From positions 5,440 to 18,117 of the forward strand of contig DAJP01000071.1 in the NCBI GenBank assembly GCA_002496355.1: 12,678 nt of DNA. Direction: 5' to 3'. Made by a program: the position numbers and the translations under genes. The notes under the pieces were generated by a model. That model was not told where the DNA came from. It saw nothing but the letters and a program-made list of their open reading frames with translations, and ran no database searches. Below, piece after piece: positions 1-7,622 of the stretch (the stretch's first letter is position 1; each line of letters begins with the position of its first letter). The stretch comes from Euryarchaeota archaeon UBA346. Lineage in GTDB: Archaea > Thermoplasmatota > E2 > DHVEG-1.

Positions 1-61
1 GCTGCAAAAACTCCTGCGTATCAGGCAAGTACTAATATCCTAGAATCTGTTTCAGATCCAC

Positions 62-580
62 ATGGCATCTCAAAACGAACTATTAGACGAAGTGTACAGC
101 CGTGCGTTTCAGTATGAGGCACGACTCGGGAGTTGTCCCCAGTGCGTGCTTGCTGCATTAAAGGAGACTCTTGGGATAGGAGATGATGCTGTTTTTAAAG
201 CATCTCAGGGTCTGTCTGGTGGCACTGCATTATCTTCAGAGGGAACCTGCGGGGCGCTCGCCGGCGGGATGATAGCGATAGGTCTGCTGGTGGGTAGGAC
301 CTACCAAGAGTTTTCTGACGGGGAGAAGAAACGACGGGTATTCAAGTACACGAAACAACTATATGATAAATTCATAGAGGAGTATAATTCAGCCCTCTGT
401 TGCGGAGTCCAAAAAAAGATCTTTGGGCGAAGCTATAAACTCCTTGACAAACAAGAATATGAGGCGTTTGAGAAAGCAGGGGCTCATGTCGATAAATGTA
501 CATGTGTTGCTGGGAATGCTGCGCGATGGACCGCAGAGATCATCCTTCATGAGTTACAAGGAGAACATCAGGAAGGATAA
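62..580 (+). CDS. C_GCAxxG_C_C family redox-type cysteine protein
   Basis: The 172-residue protein has seven cysteines (25, 28, 63, 113, 114, 146, 148). They are arranged as C-x2-C, then a glycine-rich CGALAG motif at 63-68, then CC at 113-114, then C-x-C at 146-148. This pattern matches the C_GCAxxG_C_C family, small proteins of anaerobes thought to be redox-active or metal-binding; their reaction is not known. The stretch around residues 63-78 is hydrophobic, but I see no signal peptide, so the protein is probably cytoplasmic. The ATG at 62 is the only reasonable start, because the frame has a TAG at 41-43 just upstream. No clear ribosome site precedes it. The promoter lies at or beyond the window edge. 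The next gene has its own TATA box overlapping this stop, so the two are probably separate transcripts. Family assignment is confident; function is open. Confidence 0.85.
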   Translation: MASQNELLDEVYSRAFQYEARLGSCPQCVLAALKETLGIGDDAVFKASQGLSGGTALSSEGTCGALAGGMIAIGLLVGRTYQEFSDGEKKRRVFKYTKQLYDKFIEEYNSALCCGVQKKIFGRSYKLLDKQEYEAFEKAGAHVDKCTCVAGNAARWTAEIILHELQGEHQEG

Positions 581-581
581 G

Positions 582-628
582 TATATAAATCGTAAAGAGA
601 ATAGATAGGAACAGAGAGGGATATACTG
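582..628 (+). promoter_or_regulatory. TATA box, leader and ribosome site for the C25 peptidase
   Basis: TATATAAAT lies at 582-590, immediately after the stop codon of the upstream gene. A transcript start about 25 bases downstream would fall near 610-615. GAGGG at 616-620 is a plausible ribosome site 8 bases before the ATG at 629. Inferred by eye from archaeal promoter conventions. Confidence 0.6.
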
Positions 629-2830
629 ATGAATAATTTTTGTTTCAGCAGGGGAAGAATTAAGGTTATATGCATCTCAGTTCTCGTATTTGCCTCAATG
701 TTTTCCGTGACGAGTACAGCAATATCAGAAGAGGCCCCTGATACGATCATCATGACATACTCGTTTCCATCACCGCTCATAACACCAATCAGTCTTGGAG
801 ATAATCTATACCATCAGGTGATCATCCAGGGTGCACCCTGTTCGGGGAACCCAGGAGAACCATTACTGCCAACAAAAGGAGCCTACCTTCTACTCCCCGC
901 AGATACGACAATAGACTCGATCACGATCACCGGTGAAAGGACCCAGGTTGGCTCAGGGTTGACCATTGTCCCGTGTGGTGCTCCTGTGCCACTCATCCCT
1001 AACGCACCAGAGGTTGTTCCTCAACCAGATCAACTCTTATATCAATCAAATGAGGAGTTCCCCGGAGAACTCTTCTCAGAGGTTGGTGTCTATCAGTTCA
1101 GAGGATATTCCATACTAGTCCTTTTACTATCTCCGGTTCAATACATCCCAGCTACGGGGGACGTGTTTTATTATCCATCGTTGACTATAACAGTGAGTTT
1201 GTCCAAGGAACTTCATGAGAATGTCATGTATAGGAATTCACCGATTGATCGTTCTGAGCTTCTTTCAAAAATACAGAACCCTTCTGCAGAGGTCTCGTAT
1301 CAACAACCATTCAATGCTCCGATCCTCTCAGAGCAGTACGATCTTCTGATTCTGACGACCGATGCGTTCAGGAACGGTTTCCTGCCGTTAGCAGAACAAC
1401 ACAATGCGACCGGGAAAAAAACCATCATCAGAACCTTATCTGATGTCGGAGGGGACACCCCGGAAGCCATCCGAGCGTATCTACAGACAGTCTACGCGAC
1501 CCTTGGAATCAGCTACGTCCTCCTAGGGGGCGATACCGATAGCATCCCTGCGAAGATGCTGTATGTCGAGGGGATGGATGAGAACGTCACCCCTTATGAT
1601 ACTCTGATGCCAGCGGACCTGTATTACGCATGTCTGGACGGACCGTTTAACTCCGATGGTGACGAGTACTGGGGAGAACCGAATGATGGAGAGAATGGGA
1701 CGGATGTGGACCTCATCGCTGACGTCTACGTCGGTCGCGCCTGTGTAGATAACACAAATGAGGTGGATAATTTCGTCCAGAAGACCGTGGAATACCTCTC
1801 ATTACCATCAGGAGACACGTATCTTGGTGAAGCGACCTTTGCTGGTGAATACCTAGGTGATTACGGGATTGCTTCCTTTGGTGGTACGACCTTGAATCAA
1901 CTCATCAATGGATCCAGTGAAAACGGTTTTACGACCGTCGGCATCCCGGCTAGTCTCTATAACATCGACAGGCTCTATGATGAACTCTACCCCGGTTTTG
2001 ATCCACTGAACCCCTGGGGGACAGGATGGCCAAAAGAGGAGATCATCAACAGGATCAACAATGGGGTCCATCTCATCAACCATGATGGACACGCGTATTA
2101 CGAATACAACATGAGGATGTACAATAGTGATGCTAGTACTCTGACCAATGATCATAACTTCTGTTTTGTCTATTCCCAAGGCTGCATGTCTGGTGGATTC
2201 GATAATCCGGAGGGTAATGATTGCATCGCTGAGTATTTTACGGTGAAAAACACCCAGGGAGCATTCGCTGGAATCTGGAACGCTCGATACGGATTCTTCT
2301 GGTCGTATAGCACGGATGGAGACTCTCAACGATTCCATCGGCAGTTCTGGGACGCGGTGTTCGGGGAGAATATCAAGGAAATCGGACGGGCGAACCATGA
2401 CTCTAAAGAAGATAACCTGTTCATGATCCAGCGGTCCTGCATGCGATGGGTCTACTATGAGACAAATCTGTTCGGGGACCCCGCGGTCAGCTTCCAAAAC
2501 GCATCAGGGGTCAAACCCCAACTCCGCATTAGCGATGTGGTCGGTGGCAGAGGTCTTGTGAGAGCATCGATTGCAAATGACGGAGAGGTACCCGTGAGCA
2601 ATATTCCCTGGAGTATTGTTATCGAAGGTGGGATATTTGGACGGATCAATATCTCCTCAATTGATTCGTTTGCATCCCTTGGTGTTGGAGATACACTCTT
2701 CATTCAACCAGATACACCTATTTTTGGGCTTGGAAAAATCTCCTTACAGGTGCAGGTGAAATACGCAGAAGATTGGAACGGTACAGGGTTTGTGTTCGGT
2801 CCGTTTGTCGTACGGATCACTCACACATGA
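629..2830 (+). CDS. secreted gingipain-like C25 family cysteine peptidase
   Basis: The protein has 733 residues. A signal peptide (basic n-region, hydrophobic core about 12-31) is followed by a gingipain-propeptide-like beta region (about 45-190). That region contains the PGEPLLP element seen in C25 propeptides. The peptidase domain begins near residue 237. The likely catalytic histidine is H488 in a GHA context, and the likely nucleophile is C519 in QGCMSGG. Their spacing of 31 residues is close to that of the gingipain dyad. The final ~110 residues look like an Ig/CARDB-type beta domain. I see no C-terminal membrane anchor or sorting tail, so the enzyme may be released or held non-covalently. 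Seven N-X-S/T sequons are present. Such peptidases are known from protein-degrading sediment archaea. An extracellular protein-degrading role is inferred, supported by the amino acid importer nearby. Whether specificity is Arg, Lys or neither cannot be read from the sequence. Confidence 0.88.
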   Translation: MNNFCFSRGRIKVICISVLVFASMFSVTSTAISEEAPDTIIMTYSFPSPLITPISLGDNLYHQVIIQGAPCSGNPGEPLLPTKGAYLLLPADTTIDSITITGERTQVGSGLTIVPCGAPVPLIPNAPEVVPQPDQLLYQSNEEFPGELFSEVGVYQFRGYSILVLLLSPVQYIPATGDVFYYPSLTITVSLSKELHENVMYRNSPIDRSELLSKIQNPSAEVSYQQPFNAPILSEQYDLLILTTDAFRNGFLPLAEQHNATGKKTIIRTLSDVGGDTPEAIRAYLQTVYATLGISYVLLGGDTDSIPAKMLYVEGMDENVTPYDTLMPADLYYACLDGPFNSDGDEYWGEPNDGENGTDVDLIADVYVGRACVDNTNEVDNFVQKTVEYLSLPSGDTYLGEATFAGEYLGDYGIASFGGTTLNQLINGSSENGFTTVGIPASLYNIDRLYDELYPGFDPLNPWGTGWPKEEIINRINNGVHLINHDGHAYYEYNMRMYNSDASTLTNDHNFCFVYSQGCMSGGFDNPEGNDCIAEYFTVKNTQGAFAGIWNARYGFFWSYSTDGDSQRFHRQFWDAVFGENIKEIGRANHDSKEDNLFMIQRSCMRWVYYETNLFGDPAVSFQNASGVKPQLRISDVVGGRGLVRASIANDGEVPVSNIPWSIVIEGGIFGRINISSIDSFASLGVGDTLFIQPDTPIFGLGKISLQVQVKYAEDWNGTGFVFGPFVVRITHT

Positions 2831-2852
2831 GAGTATTCTTTGATAAACAAAA

Positions 2853-2860
2853 CATAAAAG
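2853..2860 (+). promoter_or_regulatory. possible TATA box for the flippase-like gene
   Basis: CATAAAAG lies about 26-33 bases before the ATG at 2886, and no ribosome site is visible before that ATG. If the element is real, the transcript would be leaderless or nearly so. It is a weak match in an otherwise mixed spacer (2831-2885), and read-through from the peptidase gene is the alternative. Confidence 0.35.
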
Positions 2861-2885
2861 TACCATTTCCATTCACCAGTGTGTC

Positions 2886-3866
2886 ATGGTGAAGAATCTT
2901 ATTGGGAAACTAAAACTCATCCTACCCTTCATCGGCCTTGGTATCCTTGCGTATATTATCTATTCATTAGACCCAAAGAAAATCATCACCGCATTTTTTT
3001 CTATTGATCTCCTCTACGTAGTCTATGCCCTGCTTCTCACCATCCCTTTGCTGATCATTCGAATCATAGAATGGAAGATGATTTTAAAGGAACAAAAAAT
3101 CACTTTGGGATACTTTGATTCTCTGAAGTTATATCTTATTGGGATGTTCTATGGTAGTTTCACTCCCGGTTACATGGGACAACTGATGCGAATCCCGTAT
3201 ATGAAGGAAAAAACAGGGGAACCTTTTGGCAAGCTCTTCATCAACACCCTTATTGATACGTTTGTCCATTCATTTTCGATCTATGCAATGATCATAATCG
3301 GAGCGTTCCTGGCAGTTGGGACGATCCCGGAGTTGTTTCCGATAACCATCGTCTGGATGGTGGGATTCTGCCTGGCAGTATTGTATTTTTCAGGGAGAAA
3401 GCGGGGGGAGAAGTTTTTCAGTGTTCTCATCACGTATCTTATCCCAAAAAAGGTTAAACCGCAGCTCAATGCCTTTGTCGACACGTTCTATAGTGATTTC
3501 CCAAGGTTCAAAGCCGTAATCATCCCGTATCTCATCGGAATTATCACGTGGGTCATCGTCTTTTCACAGGAATATCTGATAATGCTCGGATTGGATCTTC
3601 AGATCCCCTACTTCATGTTCATTGTGTTGTACCCGATCGCGAACGTCGCAGGGTTCATCCCGATCTCTTTTGGAGGTCTGGGGACTCGGGAGTTCACTGC
3701 CATTCTGATCTTCACGACTCTTTTCGCTGTCACTGCAGAACAGATTCTGGTGCTGTCTCTGGTCGGTTTCTGTGTCACGGATATCTTCTTAGCGTTCCTT
3801 GGTTTCTTACTTTCACTCACAGAAACTCGAAATAAAACAAGTTTATCAGAGATGATGGTAGAATAA
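2886..3866 (+). CDS. flippase-like / lysylphosphatidylglycerol synthase TM-domain integral membrane protein
   Basis: The 326-residue protein is strongly hydrophobic throughout, with roughly eight membrane segments. It contains the family signature PISFGGLGTRE at residues 259-269. This matches the LPG_synthase_TM / UPF0104 superfamily, which includes bacterial MprF membrane regions and archaeal AglD-like proteins tied to lipid-linked sugar or glycan handling. No soluble synthase domain is attached, so it is the membrane unit alone. Its substrate cannot be told from sequence. The first residues (MVKNLIGKLK) are basic and run into the first membrane segment, which supports the ATG chosen. It lies 55 bases after the peptidase gene on the same strand and converges with the ABC operon. 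A link to envelope glycosylation is tempting, because surface proteins in this window are rich in sequons, but that is inference. Confidence 0.8.
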   Translation: MVKNLIGKLKLILPFIGLGILAYIIYSLDPKKIITAFFSIDLLYVVYALLLTIPLLIIRIIEWKMILKEQKITLGYFDSLKLYLIGMFYGSFTPGYMGQLMRIPYMKEKTGEPFGKLFINTLIDTFVHSFSIYAMIIIGAFLAVGTIPELFPITIVWMVGFCLAVLYFSGRKRGEKFFSVLITYLIPKKVKPQLNAFVDTFYSDFPRFKAVIIPYLIGIITWVIVFSQEYLIMLGLDLQIPYFMFIVLYPIANVAGFIPISFGGLGTREFTAILIFTTLFAVTAEQILVLSLVGFCVTDIFLAFLGFLLSLTETRNKTSLSEMMVE

Positions 3867-3915
3867 GAAGAAAATTACCTGTTTGTTTAATCCTCTTCTC
3901 CGATTCAGGAATAAG

Positions 3916-3922
3916 TTTTTTT
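3916..3922 (+). terminator. T-tract, possible terminator of the flippase-like gene
   Basis: A run of seven T on the plus strand lies about 50 bases after the stop at 3866 and just reaches the 3' end of the convergent ABC operon. Archaeal termination needs little more than such a tract. No convincing hairpin precedes it. Confidence 0.35.
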
Positions 3923-4616
3923 ATAGATCCCGAAGACTGGTACGTTTGGCAGCACCAATCCCAGGGATACTGAAATGTTTTGCCACCCGGTCTATGATCT
4001 CTGTTGAGATAATTGTCAGCCCAAGGTAGATGACTGCGATCATCGCAAAGACCTCAAGATATCGGAAGGTGTGAGCTGCGATGAATTTCCCTTCAGCGGT
4101 TAGCTCTGTGACCTGGATGATGTAAGCAATCGATGAGTACTGTAGTAGATAGATGAACTCGTTTGACCAGGCGGGAATCGATATCCTCAATGCCTGTGGG
4201 AGAATCACATGCCGAATCGATTGCAGCTTGTTCATCCCAAGGGAACGGGCTGCGTTCATCTGGCCCGATTCCACCGATTGTATCGAACCTCGGAGATATT
4301 CTGCTTGGTACGCTCCGCTATTCAGGGATAAACCAAGAAGGGCGGCTTGGATGGGAGTAAAAATAATGCCAATAGAAGGAAGACCAAAATAGATGATAAA
4401 TAATTGCACGAGGAGTGGTGTGCCACGGATCAGTTCTATATAACCGACGCAGAAGCCATTGATGATTTTATTCCCATAGACTCGGCCTAACGCTAGAACA
4501 ACACCAAGGAGAAAACCAGCGGCAATCGAAACAAAGGTGAGCAATAATGTGTTTCCTAAACCACTGAGAAGATCTGGCAGTGAATTAATAAAAAACTGGC
4601 CAAAATCTGCTGCCAT
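3921..4616 (-). CDS. polar amino acid ABC transporter permease (second permease of operon)
   Basis: The 231-residue integral membrane protein belongs to the HisM/GlnP-type permease family. It has about five membrane segments and the cytoplasmic EAA coupling loop, visible as ESGQMNAARSLGMNK, which contacts the ATPase. The N-terminal region with GNTLLLT and the RGTPLLVQLF stretch is typical of the family. The ATG at 4616 directly abuts the TAA of the ATPase gene (4617-4619). It is preceded by an AGGAGG ribosome site about 4 bases upstream, which indicates tight translational coupling. It is the last gene of the operon. It is similar to, but clearly different from, the first permease, so the transporter is probably a heterodimer in the membrane. 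Confidence 0.92.
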   Translation of the reverse strand: MAADFGQFFINSLPDLLSGLGNTLLLTFVSIAAGFLLGVVLALGRVYGNKIINGFCVGYIELIRGTPLLVQLFIIYFGLPSIGIIFTPIQAALLGLSLNSGAYQAEYLRGSIQSVESGQMNAARSLGMNKLQSIRHVILPQALRISIPAWSNEFIYLLQYSSIAYIIQVTELTAEGKFIAAHTFRYLEVFAMIAVIYLGLTIISTEIIDRVAKHFSIPGIGAAKRTSLRDL

Positions 4617-5369
4617 TTATCCTCCTTTTTCGTCACCATAAAGAGCACCGATCCTCCCGAGGAATTCTCGTGTCCGTGCCATTTTGGCATTCGTGAACAT
4701 CTCTTTTGGTGACCCTTGTTCAACAATGATGCCTCCTTCCATAAAAATGATCTCATCAGCAACATTTCGGGCAAATCCCATCTCATGGGTAACGACAAGC
4801 ATTGCTACCTTTCCACAGAGTGATTTCATGACATCAAGGACATCACCGATCAACTCAGGGTCCAAGGCAGAGGTTGGCTCATCAAATAAAATAAGATCAG
4901 GATCCATCGCCAGTGCACGTGCGATTCCCACCCGTTGCTTCTGCCCACCGGAGAGTTGTGCAGGGTACTGATTAGCTTGTGCTACGAGACCGACACGGGT
5001 GAGTTCCTGCATCGCTCGTTTGTGTGCTTCTTGTTTTTCTATTTTTTTTACTTTTTCAAGCCCGATGCTGACGTTGCGAACCGCAGTCAGATGGGTAAAC
5101 AGATTGAAATCCTGGAACACAAAACCGATTTTCTCTCGCATCTTATTGATGTTCGATTTTGGGTTGGTGATTTCTTCTCCATTCAACCACACCTGACCTT
5201 TGTCTGGAGGACTGAGTTGATTGATGCATCGAAGGAGCGTACTTTTCCCAGTTCCACTGGGTCCAATGATGACCTTTGTCTCGTCTTTCTTCATGGTAAA
5301 TGAGACACCATTCAGGATATGAACATCTCCATATGATTTGTATATTTCCTTTATCTCTAGCAGGGTCAT
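4617..5369 (-). CDS. polar amino acid ABC transporter ATP-binding protein
   Basis: The 250-residue ATPase is of the GlnQ/HisP type. All motifs are intact: Walker A GPSGTGKS at 36-43, Q-loop Q86, signature LSGGQ at 139-143, Walker B ending FDE at 162-164, D-loop SALD at 167-170, and switch H195. I chose the ATG at 5369 because GGAGG sits 8 bases upstream. The longer reading from a TTG at 5384 would add five residues and would start at the ribosome site itself. The gene lies 19 bases after the first permease and directly touches the second, so all are one transcript. It energises uptake for the lipoprotein binding protein encoded first in the operon. Confidence 0.95.
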   Translation of the reverse strand: MTLLEIKEIYKSYGDVHILNGVSFTMKKDETKVIIGPSGTGKSTLLRCINQLSPPDKGQVWLNGEEITNPKSNINKMREKIGFVFQDFNLFTHLTAVRNVSIGLEKVKKIEKQEAHKRAMQELTRVGLVAQANQYPAQLSGGQKQRVGIARALAMDPDLILFDEPTSALDPELIGDVLDVMKSLCGKVAMLVVTHEMGFARNVADEIIFMEGGIIVEQGSPKEMFTNAKMARTREFLGRIGALYGDEKGG

Positions 5370-5388
5370 AGGTGATTCCTCCAATGGT

Positions 5389-6063
5389 TCATCTGTGCGC
5401 CTCCACTTGATAACCTGCCATCTGGTATTTTTTTTCTACATATCGCAGGATTTTATTGGTTGAAAAAACCAATACGAAGAAAATGAGGGCGATGAATAAA
5501 TATACGATAAGGACGGAGTCCGGGTCTCTGACCTGTATGTATCGTCCTTGTCTCATGAGTTCAATAACACCAATTCCAAAACAAATAGACGTATCTTTGA
5601 GAAGGATAGTAAATTCGTTGGTCCATCCTGGGATGGAAAGACGAAGCATCTGAGGCATGATGATATGACGGATTGCTTTAAGTTTGTTCATTCCAAGAGC
5701 GTAGGCGGCATGGATTTGACCTTCAGGTATGGAATTGATCGCTCCACGATAGATCTGTGCTTGGTACGCTGAGCTTCGAAGTCCAAGACCTATGACTGCG
5801 GCGGTGAACGCATTAAGATTGATTCCGACTTGTGGAAGTCCAAAGTAGATAAGAAATAATAACACAAGGAGGGGTATGCCCCGAAGGACTTTCTCGTAAA
5901 TTAAAATAAGATATGCTATAGGCCATGAGGAATAGGACCGCCCTGTTGCAAGAAGAACCCCGAGAATCGTTCCAAGGATGATACTGAATGCGGTGAGAAG
6001 AAGGGTGACACCCAGCCCATCAAAGAGTGAGGGGAGTGATTCTATCAGCGTTTCGAGCGCCAA
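5389..6063 (-). CDS. polar amino acid ABC transporter permease (first permease of operon), TTG start
   Basis: The 224-residue membrane protein is of the HisM/GlnP family. About five membrane segments are visible, with RGIPLLVLLFL in the middle and the coupling loop IPEGQIHAAYALGMNK. The start codon is TTG. It is supported by GGAGTGATC about 2 bases upstream (core GGAG 7 bases from the TTG), which nearly matches the full anti-Shine-Dalgarno complement, and no ATG exists nearby in frame. The gene begins 20 bases after the binding protein's stop. It pairs with the second permease of the operon to form the transport channel. It differs from that permease most at the C-terminus, which is longer and basic here. 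Confidence 0.92.
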   Translation of the reverse strand: MALETLIESLPSLFDGLGVTLLLTAFSIILGTILGVLLATGRSYSSWPIAYLILIYEKVLRGIPLLVLLFLIYFGLPQVGINLNAFTAAVIGLGLRSSAYQAQIYRGAINSIPEGQIHAAYALGMNKLKAIRHIIMPQMLRLSIPGWTNEFTILLKDTSICFGIGVIELMRQGRYIQVRDPDSVLIVYLFIALIFFVLVFSTNKILRYVEKKYQMAGYQVEAHR

Positions 6064-6083
6064 CGGATCACTCCAAATCGACC

Positions 6084-6863
6084 TTAGGTGGCAAAGTATT
6101 GTTCAATGAGATCTTCCCAGTATGTTGTCGCCTTGACCGCGCTAAGTCCGGTGTTAATCTTGGTGAGTAACTCCGTATTGCCTTTTTCGACTGCAAACCC
6201 ATAGCTTTCGTTCGTGGTGATGTTCAGGACAATTCGAACATCTCCGCTCTTTGCAAAGGCTTGTGCGACTGGTGAATCGATGACGACTGCACCGACCCGT
6301 GAAGGACCAATGATTAAATCTGCGACTGCATCTGTGTAGAGGTCATAGCTTCTGAAATTGTCACTGTTGAGCTTTCCTGTTGCAACGAGAGTATCGTTCA
6401 CCCAATCCCATCCTGTCGTCCCGGTTTGAGCACCAACCGTATAATTTTTCAGATCTTCGATTGTGGTGATATTGACACCCGCTCCTACCTTTACAAGCAC
6501 TGTTTGGTTTGAGTCATAATATGGGTTGCTAAAGTCAACCTGCAGCATACGTTCATCATCAATTGTCATTGCAGCAGCAATGACGTCAATCTTCCCTGTT
6601 TGCAAAGATGGTATTAAGGAATCAAATCCGATGTCTTGAACTTCAACGGTGTACCCTTGGTCCGTCAATATCTTCTTGATCAAATCAATATCAAAACCGA
6701 TGATTGTTTGATTGGTTGCCTTGTATTCAAAAGGCGGGAAATCCGCTGATGTTCCAACTATAATTTTATTTTTTGTTTCCTGCGTGCATCCTGATAGTGC
6801 AACAGTTCCGATGACCATTGCTAGTACCAGGACTATTGAGAATATTTTGTTTTTGTTTTCCAT
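6084..6863 (-). CDS. amino acid ABC transporter substrate-binding lipoprotein (SBP family 3)
   Basis: The 259-residue protein starts with a signal peptide and a lipobox LSGC at 23-26. C26 would be lipid-modified, holding the protein on the outer face of the membrane. The mature part has the family-3 binding fold: VGTSADFPPFEY at its start, GFDIDLIKKI, then AAAMTIDDER, where the arginine normally clamps the substrate carboxylate, and later a conserved aspartate region near YDLYTDAVADL. This points to a polar amino acid such as Gln, Arg, Lys or His; I cannot choose among them. The ATG at 6863 is preferred because GGTGAGG lies 6 bases before it. A GTG at 6875 in frame is within that ribosome site. 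Seven N-X-S/T sequons are present. It is the first gene of the importer operon, behind a TATA box at 6908-6915. Confidence 0.93.
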   Translation of the reverse strand: MENKNKIFSIVLVLAMVIGTVALSGCTQETKNKIIVGTSADFPPFEYKATNQTIIGFDIDLIKKILTDQGYTVEVQDIGFDSLIPSLQTGKIDVIAAAMTIDDERMLQVDFSNPYYDSNQTVLVKVGAGVNITTIEDLKNYTVGAQTGTTGWDWVNDTLVATGKLNSDNFRSYDLYTDAVADLIIGPSRVGAVVIDSPVAQAFAKSGDVRIVLNITTNESYGFAVEKGNTELLTKINTGLSAVKATTYWEDLIEQYFAT

Positions 6864-6907
6864 AATAGACCTCACCCTTAGGTTTATGATGATAATGAGA
6901 TGAGTAT

Positions 6908-6915
6908 TATTTAAA
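6908..6915 (-). promoter_or_regulatory. TATA box of the amino acid importer operon
   Basis: On the minus strand TTTAAATA lies about 45 bases before the ATG at 6863. A transcript start near 6885 would leave a leader of about 23 bases that includes the GGTGAGG ribosome site. It is one of the best TATA matches in the window. Confidence 0.6.
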
Positions 6916-6934
6916 CATTGTAGTAATTGTGAAG

Positions 6935-6950
6935 AAAAAAAGAAAAAAAA
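6935..6950 (-). terminator. double T-tract terminator of the SPOUT methyltransferase gene
   Basis: Read on the minus strand, T8-C-T7 begins 16 bases after the TAA at 6966-6968 and ends just before the importer promoter. There is no obvious hairpin, which fits archaeal T-tract termination. It would insulate the importer operon from upstream transcription. Confidence 0.6.
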
Positions 6951-6965
6951 TACTCTAAAATGAGG

Positions 6966-7541
6966 TTATAGTTTGGAGAGATACTCAACAAGACCAGGGG
7001 TGATGACTGGTTTATTTTCGATGACCGGATATCCAAAGGGCAGGATGGTTGAGTGAACCGGGTCATGGATGATTTCGACTTCTTTTGCGATTTCGATGTC
7101 TTTGAGAGGCAAACCAAGGGTGATTGCTTTGATGACGAAGACCGCTCCATCGATGGAAAGTTGCAGGGGTCCAAGATGTCGGGTGTGGAAGCCTGAGGAT
7201 GCACTGATGAGGGTTTTTGTTCGGCCTTGTGGTTTTTCGTAGCCGAGGAGCCCTCCGACGATGAGTGCATCTGCAGAGGCACAATCTTTTGTTGTGAGCG
7301 GTTTTGTTGCCTGTGGGTCAAGCACGATGCACTCCTTACCTGCGTACAGGTCATTTGCGTTTTCTTTTTTGACGGAACCAAGTGTTTGGAGGATTTTTTT
7401 GGTTTTGACGGTATTGACTCTAGTAAAGAGGATATCTCCGCTCCAGAGTTTCGCAGCGTGTTTGTACTCGAGAAGGAGCCATTCGGAAAGTGTTGGTTCG
7501 CAGTGTTCTATGATGAGGAGTGGTTGTTTTTTTACTTTCAC
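6966..7541 (-). CDS. SFM1-like SPOUT-type SAM-dependent methyltransferase
   Basis: I read 191 residues from a GTG at 7541. The N-terminal IIEHCEPTLSEWLLLEY stretch (10-26) and the C-terminal VGGLLGYEKPQGRTKTL block (95-111), followed by RHLGPLQLSIDGAV (121-134), match the SFM1/DUF431 family. The second block is the expected SPOUT trefoil-knot SAM pocket. Yeast SFM1 methylates an arginine of ribosomal protein Rps3. The archaeal members are annotated as protein or RNA methyltransferases, and their substrate is not settled. The frame stays open up to 7721, but those residues look non-coding and would overlap the divergent gene. GTG is the only usable start just before the conserved core. No ribosome site is visible, so the gene may be read from a short leader. 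It shares a divergent promoter region with the acyltransferase gene. Confidence 0.8.
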   Translation of the reverse strand: MKVKKQPLLIIEHCEPTLSEWLLLEYKHAAKLWSGDILFTRVNTVKTKKILQTLGSVKKENANDLYAGKECIVLDPQATKPLTTKDCASADALIVGGLLGYEKPQGRTKTLISASSGFHTRHLGPLQLSIDGAVFVIKAITLGLPLKDIEIAKEVEIIHDPVHSTILPFGYPVIENKPVITPGLVEYLSKL

Positions 7542-7584
7542 AGGGAGGGGTAGGGGTGTCAAGGGTAATAAGAGTTCCTGCAAA

Positions 7585-7592
7585 AAATATTT
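7585..7592. promoter_or_regulatory. palindromic TATA-like element between divergent genes
   Basis: AAATATTT is the only strong AT-rich element in the 81-base gap between the GTG at 7541 (-) and the ATG at 7623 (+). It reads the same on both strands. It lies about 31-38 bases before the rightward start and 44-51 bases before the leftward one. It could position TBP for one or both genes; which one is not decidable by eye. Confidence 0.4.
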
Positions 7593-7622
7593 GAATGAAA
7601 GAACGATCGATGATGTGGTCCT

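Noticed and set aside
1..117. Open frame at the left edge with a short GISKRTIRR stretch that looks like a helix-turn-helix end
   Set aside because: It overlaps the well-supported C_GCAxxG_C_C gene by 56 bases in another frame, and only 38 codons are visible, so chance is the simpler explanation.
1853..2497. 214-codon open frame on the minus strand
   Set aside because: It lies wholly inside the C25 peptidase gene, whose catalytic motifs are intact. The antisense translation has no recognisable domain or start signal.
6931..6950. A-rich runs as a simple-sequence repeat or array
   Set aside because: They read as T-tracts directly after a minus-strand stop codon, which is better explained as a terminator. 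No repeated spacer structure is present.
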